Of a DNA stretch of 64,000 nt, positions 18,288-26,294 are shown piece after piece. Numbering within the stretch: position 1 is the first letter of the stretch; each line of letters begins with the position of its first letter. The translations under genes and the position numbers were made by a program. The notes below the pieces were generated by a model that saw nothing but the letters and a program-made list of their open reading frames with translations, did not search any database and was not told the origin of the DNA. Source of the stretch: Gracilibacillus lacisalsi DSM 19029 (GTDB taxonomy: Bacteria; Bacillota; Bacilli; Bacillales; Amphibacillaceae); contig NZ_KB898671.1 of NCBI RefSeq assembly GCF_000377765.1, positions 62,001-126,000 of the forward strand, written 5' to 3'.

Positions 18288-19549
18288 CCAATAACACTAA
18301 AAGCTGCCTCAACTTTATCTTTAAAATCAGCATCAAACATATTACTCTTATCTAGCCTAATTGCATCCTCATCTTTCCATGTATACTTCATTAAGAATCC
18401 AGGACATATGTTTAACTTATCATATCTCTTATCTAAAATTTTTTCTTTAATGTTACTTCTATCCTCAGATACAATTATCTTCTTGTCTTCTAATTCATTA
18501 AATAAATCAGCAAAGTCTGCTCTTTTAATTTGTTTTAAATTGGAATATTCCTTCTTCCAAAATCTTATATATTCTTCAAAAGAAAGCGTGCCTTCAAACC
18601 ATAATAAATTACTTGAACGGTAGGAGACATGAAAATTTTTTGATAATTGGAAACCTTGTTTTTCAAGTTCTAAAAGCTTTTCAACATCGAGTTTTTTGAA
18701 TGTTTCTTTTGCAGCATTCATTGTATCTCCAGCATGTAGCCATAAATTAATTTCCCATTCTTGAGAATAAAGATTTGCATCGAGGGCAATTTGCTTAACT
18801 GTATTTTTTCCACTTATTATATAATTCTTCCACCCTCTATGATATTTGACTTCAGGAAAATTCCCGTTAATTTGATAATTAGACATTACGGAGACACAGC
18901 GTTTATTTAATAAATAGAGGTTCCCCTTGCATACACTAAAATTTGTATAGGGATTTAGCCAAGGGAATTCATTATCGACAAACTCAATAAAATTATCAAT
19001 AATTAATTCCTCAAACCCACTTGCCATTTTATTTTGAATAATAGAATTTATTCCTGAGAGAATGCTCCTCCACGAAAGGCAACATGGCTCTTCTATTATT
19101 GATACATCTGCATCCTCTGCCACATTCGGGTTAAGCTGTCCTAACCATATATTATCCTTTGAAGGTTTATTTTCAATAATAAATAACCAAGAGGGATTAC
19201 CTAGGATTACTCCATCATACCGTGCCTGCCTATTATCATTCTGCACCTTTTCCTCTGATTCTAATTTGTCATCAGAGATTATAATGGAAAGTAGCGTTCT
19301 TCCTTCAATTATACTTTTAGAGAATATATCATTAGTGTTAGATAACTGAGTATGCACCTCTTCAACACTTAAACCCCCACTTGCAATAGATTCTAAATTA
19401 ATTGCTGGCATTTCTCTTTTTATCATCTCAAAAAACATAACCTGAACAATTGGTATGTTTTTAATTAGAATTAAAAAACTCCTTGTAAGCTCATCTTCAT
19501 GATTATTTGATTTATTCTTATAAGCATTAAAAATATTCAAATGATCCAA
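18278..19549 (-). CDS. PD-(D/E)XK nuclease-like protein, island gene
   Basis: 423 residues; TTG start after GGGTGAAG. Residues about 110-140 read ARYDGVILGN then FIIENKPSKD, which has the spacing of a PD-(D/E)XK active site (D in YDG, E and K in IENK), followed by WLGQLNPN like the family's helix glutamine. The N-terminal stretch NHEDELTRSFLILI is typical of this group of restriction-like nucleases. The rest, about 230-423, is not recognisable. It sits at the far end of the defence-type island, 50 bases after an unknown gene, and probably shares its transcript. A role in cutting foreign DNA is inference from fold and context. Confidence 0.6.
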   Translation of the reverse strand: MDHLNIFNAYKNKSNNHEDELTRSFLILIKNIPIVQVMFFEMIKREMPAINLESIASGGLSVEEVHTQLSNTNDIFSKSIIEGRTLLSIIISDDKLESEEKVQNDNRQARYDGVILGNPSWLFIIENKPSKDNIWLGQLNPNVAEDADVSIIEEPCCLSWRSILSGINSIIQNKMASGFEELIIDNFIEFVDNEFPWLNPYTNFSVCKGNLYLLNKRCVSVMSNYQINGNFPEVKYHRGWKNYIISGKNTVKQIALDANLYSQEWEINLWLHAGDTMNAAKETFKKLDVEKLLELEKQGFQLSKNFHVSYRSSNLLWFEGTLSFEEYIRFWKKEYSNLKQIKRADFADLFNELEDKKIIVSEDRSNIKEKILDKRYDKLNICPGFLMKYTWKDEDAIRLDKSNMFDADFKDKVEAAFSVIGGI

Positions 19550-19599
19550 CCATCTTCACCCCTATCTTCGGTTTTCGTACAACCTACCTTTTGTGATAA

Positions 19600-20745
19600 T
19601 TAAACCTCAGGATCATCAAACCCTACTCTCACAATTTTCCCAGACATGAAAAACGGCTTTACAGATAATTTTTTTCTTGATTGGTTTATAAAGGCATACA
19701 TACCGTCGCAATACTCTTTTTTATACTTTCTATAACGAAGCAAGCCATCTTCAGTACTTACATCATCTAATATAAATTTACCAATATACTTTTCGTTTTG
19801 ATCTCTTACTAATATTTCATCGTAGTCACAGTTCATAGAGTATATATCGTCATTTTTATTAATTAGTAATATTCTGATAATATCTTCAAGTTCGTCTATT
19901 GAACTTTCAACTTCAATAAATATTACATTAAAAGAGCTATCAGGATCATTCTTAATTTGTTGTCCATAAAAGTTTAAGTTATGTATTCTTCCTTTTGAAA
20001 ATGTATCTAGCTTTATCTCTTCTGTTAGTACATCTAAAAAAACTTTAAATTTATCATTAACAAAACCCATAACACCTTCTGTAATTGTCAGAATATCTTG
20101 TTCACTAAATTGAATTCCTTTTTTAAAAAATGCATCAATTTTATTAGTTTTATCATCATTAAAAAGATTCTGGGACATTATAACTCTTGCATCACTAATG
20201 TGTTTTATACGATTATTGAATTCACTAATGTAGGAAAATTCACTACTATCTTTAACCACTGAAAACCAATCTAATGTTTTGGGAAATTTTTGTGAAAATG
20301 ATGCACTGCTTAGGGCTGTATAAATCTTAATAAAGTCTACTCTTTCAATATTTTTACTTTCATTTGCAAGTAATGCTGTATTAACAGCCTGAGCAATTGA
20401 ATCAAACGCGTTTCTTAAATACTGAAAAAAATCCTTCACATACTTATCAACAAAGAAAGGGTAACCTACATCCATCCCTAAAACATTTAAGTTATATTGT
20501 GGCATATCATCATAACCAATAGAAATTGAACCTTTTTCCGTTCCTAAGTCTGTTATTCTTTTCTTAAATTCATCCTGCCATTCCAAATGCTCCTCTTCCA
20601 TTTTAGAAAGTAGTTTTTTCACAACTTTATAACAGTAATCCGCAGTAGCAATATTCTTTTGTGCATTTACAAGAAATTGCCATGAATCAAAAACATAATG
20701 ATCTACTAGAAACTTTTTATAATCTATTGTTAAACGTTCCAACAT
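19600..20745 (-). CDS. Unknown island protein, largely helical
   Basis: 381 residues; ATG 20745 after AGGAAGTGATA. No family recognised. Residues 1-240 are predicted mainly helical, with an internal stretch EFNNRIKHISDARV whose N, R and H residues recall HEPN nucleases, but the standard R-X4-6-H spacing is not met. The C-terminal third is rich in beta patterns (FNVIFIEVESSIDELED, KPFFMSGKIVRVGF). No membrane segment is visible. It stands just upstream of the PD-(D/E)XK gene with 50 bases between, so the two may form a toxin- or defence-type pair. This is a guess. Confidence 0.55.
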   Translation of the reverse strand: MLERLTIDYKKFLVDHYVFDSWQFLVNAQKNIATADYCYKVVKKLLSKMEEEHLEWQDEFKKRITDLGTEKGSISIGYDDMPQYNLNVLGMDVGYPFFVDKYVKDFFQYLRNAFDSIAQAVNTALLANESKNIERVDFIKIYTALSSASFSQKFPKTLDWFSVVKDSSEFSYISEFNNRIKHISDARVIMSQNLFNDDKTNKIDAFFKKGIQFSEQDILTITEGVMGFVNDKFKVFLDVLTEEIKLDTFSKGRIHNLNFYGQQIKNDPDSSFNVIFIEVESSIDELEDIIRILLINKNDDIYSMNCDYDEILVRDQNEKYIGKFILDDVSTEDGLLRYRKYKKEYCDGMYAFINQSRKKLSVKPFFMSGKIVRVGFDDPEV

Positions 20746-20796
20746 TATCACTTCCTATCCCCTTATTTACAAGGAACATTCCAAGTAACTTAAACA

Positions 20797-21285
20797 TTAA
20801 TGCATTAGTAGTACTCTTCTTCCTATGAGATGTTGGCCACAAATCATCATTATCCCAGAAATAGTTCCCCCACTAAAACGAAAATTCCTGTAAATTAACC
20901 TGGTACTTTGCCCACGTTTTTTTATCCATTCAGTTATTTCAGCAGAAATGAACATATCATCATTTTGCATTCCGCTCTGACTCATTACCCTATGATAATC
21001 CTTAATAAATAAAAACAGCATCTCTGTTTGATCCTTTATAAAAGGGAGCTTTTTAATTAGTTTTGAATAGCAATCATAGGATAATGATCTAGATGCTTTA
21101 TCGGAGCTCTACAGAAAAAAGAATTCATCTTCTTTTAGGATATTTCCTATGTTTTTATTTATTTGCTTGCCGTACTCTGAATAAATACCAATTAACCACT
21201 CAATTATTTCAGGATCGTATTCCTTCAGTTGTTTTCGATATCTTTCCAGTTTCTCATCTTTAATTTCAGGGGGTCTAAAAATCGC
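20797..21285 (-). pseudogene. Degraded island gene with in-frame stop
   Basis: On the minus strand one frame stays protein-like for about 160 codons (FRPPEIKDEKLERYRKQL ... EIIEWLIGIYSEYG ... LPFIKDQTEMLFLFIKDYH) but is broken by a TAG at 21109-21111. A partial open frame of 74 codons starting at 21021 lacks a ribosome binding site. No family recognised. It follows the terminator after the SUKH gene and may be a dead immunity or restriction gene. Confidence 0.5.
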
Positions 21286-21303
21286 GAAAGCACTTACCTC
21301 GTT

Positions 21304-21343
21304 AAAACAGGAACCACACCATTATGTAGTCCCTGTTTTTTTC
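21304..21343 (-). terminator. Terminator after the SUKH immunity gene
   Basis: AACAGGGA and TTCCTGTT-type arms enclose about 17 bases; the minus-strand stem is followed by TTTT and the plus-strand by a longer T run, so it may work both ways. It would end the dynamin-HerA-toxin operon and separate it from the genes at 18278-20745. Confidence 0.6.
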
Positions 21344-21347
21344 TAAG

Positions 21348-21791
21348 TCATGTGTTCAACAAACGTTCTTGTAAATACTCTCCAAAGTTATTTGCTATTT
21401 TCTGGGGATCATTCACCCTAGAATTCCATTGTAGGACGATCCCCTCCATAACACCATGTTTGCTTGAACTTGCAGAAGACAATACTGCATAAGAACCATC
21501 TCCTATGTTTTCAACAGGAATTAAATAATTGGGTAGGTCTCTCGTTTCTCGCAAATTCTTTATAACCCACTCTACATTTGGTACACTTTCCACACTTGGT
21601 CCTAACCCAAAAATTTCTATCGGTCCTATATTTCCACATCCATACTCTCCAAGAAATTCACGGTATTCTTTTGGAAACTTTAAATCAAGCTTTTCTTCAG
21701 CTTTTTTTATTGTTGCATCATCAACAGTACCGAAGAAATAAGAGGCATCACGTTTTTCCTGTATTAATTTACGAAGCTTATCATGATTCAT
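21348..21791 (-). CDS. SMI1/KNR4 (SUKH) family immunity protein
   Basis: 147 residues; start ATG 21791 after GGAGG at about 11 bases. SUKH signatures: a leading helix, then AEEKLDLKFPKEYREFLGEYG, the strand-loop GNIGPIEIFGLG, and IPVENIGDGSYAVL. SUKH proteins neutralise nuclease toxins of polymorphic toxin systems. The start overlaps the stop of the LHH toxin gene by one base, the strongest kind of toxin-immunity coupling. The partner specificity is inferred from this position. Confidence 0.85.
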   Translation of the reverse strand: MNHDKLRKLIQEKRDASYFFGTVDDATIKKAEEKLDLKFPKEYREFLGEYGCGNIGPIEIFGLGPSVESVPNVEWVIKNLRETRDLPNYLIPVENIGDGSYAVLSSASSSKHGVMEGIVLQWNSRVNDPQKIANNFGEYLQERLLNT

Positions 21792-22369
21792 TATACCATT
21801 CCTCCTGCTTTAATCATTTCTGCCCGCGCTTTCCAATGTTCCGCACGAATCTTTGCAAATTCCCCACGGTCAATGGCAGATGGACTCTCTAGATTTGGAT
21901 GGAGCAATTCGAAATTACCTTCATGTTCAACACTTTTTAATTCAACAAGGGGACCTTCAGGATTTTGACGAATATGATGCAACTCAATTGATTGTCCTGT
22001 TTCATCTAATGGAGCTAATCCTTGTTCCATCCTTTCAAGGTTCGTTCTTCCTAGTGCGTCAGTTTGATTAGGATCTATATCGTTGCGAACATATACATCC
22101 ATTCCGTTGATATTCTCGTAGTCAACTCCAATCTCATCATATAGTTGTTTTTCTGCCGGTGGAACCTCAATTACTGTTTCACCTAACTCGTTTTTTAAAG
22201 GAACAAAACTCTCGTTTACTTCTTGTTCTAATCCTTCATATACTCCTTGGGCTTGTTCGGATTCAATTGATGATTCGACACTTTTAACCAAACCTTCGAT
22301 AGACTTTTGCAATTCTACAGAAGCCTCTGTTATTTTTTCTAAAACTGCAGCTGATACTCCACCACCCAT
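21791..22369 (-). CDS. LHH-type HNH/EndoVII nuclease toxin
   Basis: 192 residues; ATG 22369 after AAGGAGATGG. The C-terminal half carries the LHH toxin motif IELHHIRQNPEGPLVELK (LHH near residue 128), with a downstream histidine in ELLHPN, as in the HNH/EndoVII treble-clef nucleases. The first 90 residues are helical, begin MGGGVSAAVLEKI, and do not match LXG, WXG or PAAR leaders. The gene starts inside the last 31 bases of the HerA-type ATPase gene and is followed with a one-base overlap by a SUKH gene. This suggests it is the cargo or effector of the upstream ATPase operon. Nuclease activity follows from the family; delivery by the operon is inference. Confidence 0.82.
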   Translation of the reverse strand: MGGGVSAAVLEKITEASVELQKSIEGLVKSVESSIESEQAQGVYEGLEQEVNESFVPLKNELGETVIEVPPAEKQLYDEIGVDYENINGMDVYVRNDIDPNQTDALGRTNLERMEQGLAPLDETGQSIELHHIRQNPEGPLVELKSVEHEGNFELLHPNLESPSAIDRGEFAKIRAEHWKARAEMIKAGGMV

Positions 22370-25300
22370 TTTTCCATCTCCTTTTCAATAAAAGAATCCA
22401 TCACATATTGTATTTCTTTTGCTTTTTTTGATCCTTGAATTAGAAGCACCAAGACTTTTGAGAGCAATAGAGCGTCTTGTGGAGAACTCATAATTGGATG
22501 AATCATATAAGTTTGTAATTCTTGTTTTACTGATTGATATAAATGCTCCATTGCCGATTGATCCACATTTGTTTGAACTTTTTCAAAAATACCATTCTCC
22601 ATCATGTTACTAGCTATTTTATAAGCTTGTCCGTTAATTGCGGAAGGCCTACTCCATAAACATTGAGCTGTCCTTTCTTCATATAGTTGCCTCCGCGTTG
22701 CTTCTTCTAGTAAAGGGTAAATTAATTCCTTACGCCTTAGCTCTAACAATTGAATTTCTCTTTCAGACCAAATATATTTACGATCCTTTGTTAATAGTTT
22801 CAAGAAATAATGCACTTTTGTGCGAATCCGATGTATTTTTGAAAAGTAAAGATCTGTCTCAATTAAGCGACCAATCATCAATTGAATTACTGATTGGAGG
22901 AAATGAACTTGATCTTCTTCATTTACATCAAAGCCATTTTGATACGCGATTGAAAGTAATTGTTTTTCCGTATATATTAAATATGATTGAATTGAGCTAA
23001 GTTCTCCAAAGATTAGGCTATGATACAATTTCTTTCCTACTTCAACAATTTTTTTCATTGCGTATAGATCCTGCTCCATCATTAACTCTGCAAAAGGATG
23101 GATACCAGGACTGTTTGTGACAAAAGCATTATACTCCATCGCAGCTTTCATAATTTCATCTTCACGTACAAATGACTGAGTGCTCTTGATAGGAAACATT
23201 TTCACATGTGCTGGCTTATCCATTCCTTCTTGAAAGACAAAGGCTTCTCCTTTTTTAAGTCTAGTGAAAAATTCTGTTTGGTCTGGCTTCATCGCTAAAG
23301 CTTGTGCCATATGTTCAGCATCATCAACACTTACAATACGATGTACAATTTTTAAGTTTGTATTCTTAATAGCGTCAGGAGCCAGCTTTGTTGGTACTTG
23401 GTCAATAATAACCATTCCTTCACCCATTGAGCGAATTTCACTTAGCACATTTGAGAAATGTTCAACAGCCTTCCCTTTTATATTGGCTGTTTCTTGACTT
23501 TCTGATTTTCCCTCTTGGTTACTAAAAATACGATGGGCTTCTTCTACAATGGTTATATGCTTAAGGTCATTATCAATTTGGCTATTTGTACGTGAGATTT
23601 TTAGTTGTTGGGCTAACCGAATAAATAATACACCCATAATAAGAGCCTTATCATCATCATCCGCTATCTCTTCAAGCTCTAGGACAGTGGAAGTAGAGAG
23701 TAATTCTGAAAAATCAGTACACTCTGTTGTATTTAGCATTAGACCCTTACTTCCAACCATTAAACTTTTTAACCTGGTTAATAAAGCAGCACGTATATTA
23801 GATTTTTGTTCTTCTGCATAGCCTGATTTACTCAGATATTCATCAACTTCTTCGTATAAATCCTTAATTGTTGGGAAAAATTCTTTAGCTTCTTCATGCG
23901 TTTTTCCATATATATTCGTAGAATGATGTAGGCTCCATCCTTTTTTTAAATAAATATTGTACAAACATTGCTCTAAGATATTCGGCATCGAAGCATACAT
24001 AGAAAATGATGATGTGAATACTGCTTTTAGTGAATCAATATGAGTTAATAGTGAGATACCTTCTGGAAAATAAAAAGGATTTAAACGAATCGGTGAAACC
24101 CTCTCATTCCCTAAAGTATACACTCTTAATGTTTCAAACTTATTGAGAAGATGACGATATTCCTGCTTTGTCGGCTCAATAATTAAAAACGGTAAATGAA
24201 AAGAGTCGAGCAAGGAATAGATTGTGTTAGTTTTGCCACTCCCGGTGATGCCAGTAATTAATGCATGTTTATTTAATTGTTCAGGTGTTATTCCAAAATT
24301 TTGATTGATTTCTTTACTACGGTGTAACACTCTTCCTAATGGAATTTCCCCTCCTGTTTGCGGGACATTCACCGTAGAATCATATACAGATGATATTTGA
24401 TAGCCTGGTAGTTCCATAGATGGTAAGACAAATAAGCTTGCTAGTTCATCGGTAGTTATGACAGATGTTAATTTGCTCAGCTTTCCTCTAAGTAAATCTT
24501 CTGAAGAATCATCTCCCGGAATTTCACAGCGAGCTAAAAGATCCAAAACTTTTTCATTTTTAACAAATGTAAAAGGGTGTACCCCTTCTTCATTATGCAA
24601 GGAACTAGATATAGAAGATGCAATTTTATCTAAGTTACCTTCTTCACTCGTTGCAAAATAAATAGCAGTTTGCCACATACCTATCGATTGGCCATTGTCA
24701 TAACGATCAAGTTGTTGATCAAGTAAATCGAGGTAACGTGCCGTATCACTTGATTCGAATTCATAAGTGTCGTCTTTAGTCACCGTTTCGGACTTCGAAT
24801 GAGTGTAGCCCTTAGAGTCACCTGAACTTTTAATTAGAACATTAAATCCACTATTATCATTGGTGTTTTCTCCTTCTTGAACCATGTTTGATGTTCCATT
24901 TGAGGTGGAAAGTTTTTTATTAGTAAAAAACGTATCTCTCTCTTGGGAAATCCTTTTTTTTCCTTCCAGGACTTCTTCTTGGTCAAGTGGTGCTGCACAT
25001 ATGACGAGTGAAAATACATGTCCTTTCAAAGCAGAAAACAAATGATTCAACCACGATGAAGACAATTCCTCATAATCCAACTTTGGAGGAATTCCAATTG
25101 CTGCTGCACTATAACTATAGGAGTTAATTAGTTCTCTGGTTGTTGAGATGTTTAGATTAGCTCCTGGAAAAGCCCCCTCGAAAATTCCAACTATTTCATT
25201 TTCTGAACGTTTAGGTCCACCAATTCCTACTTCAACACAAACAGTAAAATGTTCCGTATTTGATAACCGTAAATAAACATATTCACGTATACCTACTAAA

Positions 25301-25506
25301 GCATGCGTAAATTGTTTGCAGCGGTTTTTAATCTCCATTAGAATGTCATCATGTTCTACGTGATCCACTTTGATTTCTGCAATTTTCAACCAGTGAAAAG
25401 GGGGACGTTGAATTTTCGTCCGCCCAGAATCAATCTGTGGATTTATTGGAGATGCGAGTGCTTTTAAATGATTGTGAATTTTTTGTTTATCACTATTTGA
25501 AATCAC
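22339..25506 (-). CDS. HerA-type pumping ATPase (DUF87/HerA superfamily)
   Basis: 1055 residues; GTG start 25506, 14 bases after the end of the membrane-protein gene, with a GGGGGGG/CAGG purine block before it. Walker A is GITGSGKTN (about 420) and Walker B HITIVEEAH (about 654); the region around IIDQVPTKLAPDAIKNTNLK is the HerA-type sensor/arginine-finger stretch. These mark an FtsK-HerA hexameric pump for DNA or protein. The first 400 residues carry a large non-catalytic N-terminal region, and the last 300 (after FPIKSTQSFVRED) are mostly helical and unrecognised. No clear membrane helix, so it probably docks to the neighbouring membrane proteins. It lies between the dynamin genes and the LHH toxin gene. 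Confidence 0.85.
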   Translation of the reverse strand: MISNSDKQKIHNHLKALASPINPQIDSGRTKIQRPPFHWLKIAEIKVDHVEHDDILMEIKNRCKQFTHALVGIREYVYLRLSNTEHFTVCVEVGIGGPKRSENEIVGIFEGAFPGANLNISTTRELINSYSYSAAAIGIPPKLDYEELSSSWLNHLFSALKGHVFSLVICAAPLDQEEVLEGKKRISQERDTFFTNKKLSTSNGTSNMVQEGENTNDNSGFNVLIKSSGDSKGYTHSKSETVTKDDTYEFESSDTARYLDLLDQQLDRYDNGQSIGMWQTAIYFATSEEGNLDKIASSISSSLHNEEGVHPFTFVKNEKVLDLLARCEIPGDDSSEDLLRGKLSKLTSVITTDELASLFVLPSMELPGYQISSVYDSTVNVPQTGGEIPLGRVLHRSKEINQNFGITPEQLNKHALITGITGSGKTNTIYSLLDSFHLPFLIIEPTKQEYRHLLNKFETLRVYTLGNERVSPIRLNPFYFPEGISLLTHIDSLKAVFTSSFSMYASMPNILEQCLYNIYLKKGWSLHHSTNIYGKTHEEAKEFFPTIKDLYEEVDEYLSKSGYAEEQKSNIRAALLTRLKSLMVGSKGLMLNTTECTDFSELLSTSTVLELEEIADDDDKALIMGVLFIRLAQQLKISRTNSQIDNDLKHITIVEEAHRIFSNQEGKSESQETANIKGKAVEHFSNVLSEIRSMGEGMVIIDQVPTKLAPDAIKNTNLKIVHRIVSVDDAEHMAQALAMKPDQTEFFTRLKKGEAFVFQEGMDKPAHVKMFPIKSTQSFVREDEIMKAAMEYNAFVTNSPGIHPFAELMMEQDLYAMKKIVEVGKKLYHSLIFGELSSIQSYLIYTEKQLLSIAYQNGFDVNEEDQVHFLQSVIQLMIGRLIETDLYFSKIHRIRTKVHYFLKLLTKDRKYIWSEREIQLLELRRKELIYPLLEEATRRQLYEERTAQCLWSRPSAINGQAYKIASNMMENGIFEKVQTNVDQSAMEHLYQSVKQELQTYMIHPIMSSPQDALLLSKVLVLLIQGSKKAKEIQYVMDSFIEKEMEKWVVEYQLQF

Positions 25507-25520
25507 CCTGGTCCCCCCCC

Positions 25521-26294
25521 TTATTCATTAGCAGTTGCTAAAAGTTTTTTATAATTTTGTTCCATATGATCAACAATGTCATTTAATTTTCTTCCTACTC
25601 GAATTTTTCTTTCTTGTAAGACTTTATTAATTGACTGTGTCTTCTGTACATTAGTTTCTTCAGTAATTGCCACTTCTTTATAAGACTGATTTTTAGTTTT
25701 TGTCTGTACAGATACTGCTTGATTAGGTTTTTTATTACTTTCAATTTCAGGCAACAATTGTAGAGCTATATATCCACCTACTATTGCTCCTAAAAATAGT
25801 CCCGTCGGTGTTGTAATCATTTTAAACATTAATGGGTTTACTGCCTTAAATCCAATACCCGCTCCTAAAAGGCCTCCAACACTTGCTCCTATAATCATAT
25901 TTTGTTCTTTATTTCTTTGAACTGAATGCCCTTTTCCTGTTTGAGCTTTTTCAGAGTCTGCAGGAATACGCTCAAAAACTGAATCTTTTTTTGGTATAGC
26001 ACCAACTTTGTATTCCATTAATGAGAGATTGTAAGGTTTAGTCATTGACTGATATTCTTCATATAATCTTCGTACTTCCTTAAAATCAAACTTATCTTTT
26101 AAGTCATTGCGCACTGTAAAGTTAATTTCATCAATAAGACTCCGAATATAATTATTTACTGTAAGCTTCTCTTTTTTTATTAAACTCTCATATTCTGATG
26201 CGTTTCTCTTTTGAAATTCATTTTCAAATTGACTATATTGGCGATCCAACCAAACCGAGACATTAGTTTTGAAATTAGAAAAATTAATCGACAT
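25521..26294 (-). CDS. Glycine-zipper membrane protein of the HerA-dynamin operon
   Basis: 257 residues; ATG 26294 after AGAGGTGG. Residues 1-125 are charged and helical. Residues about 128-178 form two membrane segments rich in small residues (IIGASVGGLLGAGIGF and GLFLGAIVGGYIALQLL), a glycine-zipper pair that can oligomerise in the bilayer. A polar, probably disordered linker and a final helix follow. The start overlaps the upstream dynamin gene by 11 bases and the stop is 14 bases before the HerA gene. A membrane pore or anchor for the ATPase is plausible but inferred. No family name recognised. Confidence 0.65.
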   Translation of the reverse strand: MSINFSNFKTNVSVWLDRQYSQFENEFQKRNASEYESLIKKEKLTVNNYIRSLIDEINFTVRNDLKDKFDFKEVRRLYEEYQSMTKPYNLSLMEYKVGAIPKKDSVFERIPADSEKAQTGKGHSVQRNKEQNMIIGASVGGLLGAGIGFKAVNPLMFKMITTPTGLFLGAIVGGYIALQLLPEIESNKKPNQAVSVQTKTKNQSYKEVAITEETNVQKTQSINKVLQERKIRVGRKLNDIVDHMEQNYKKLLATANE

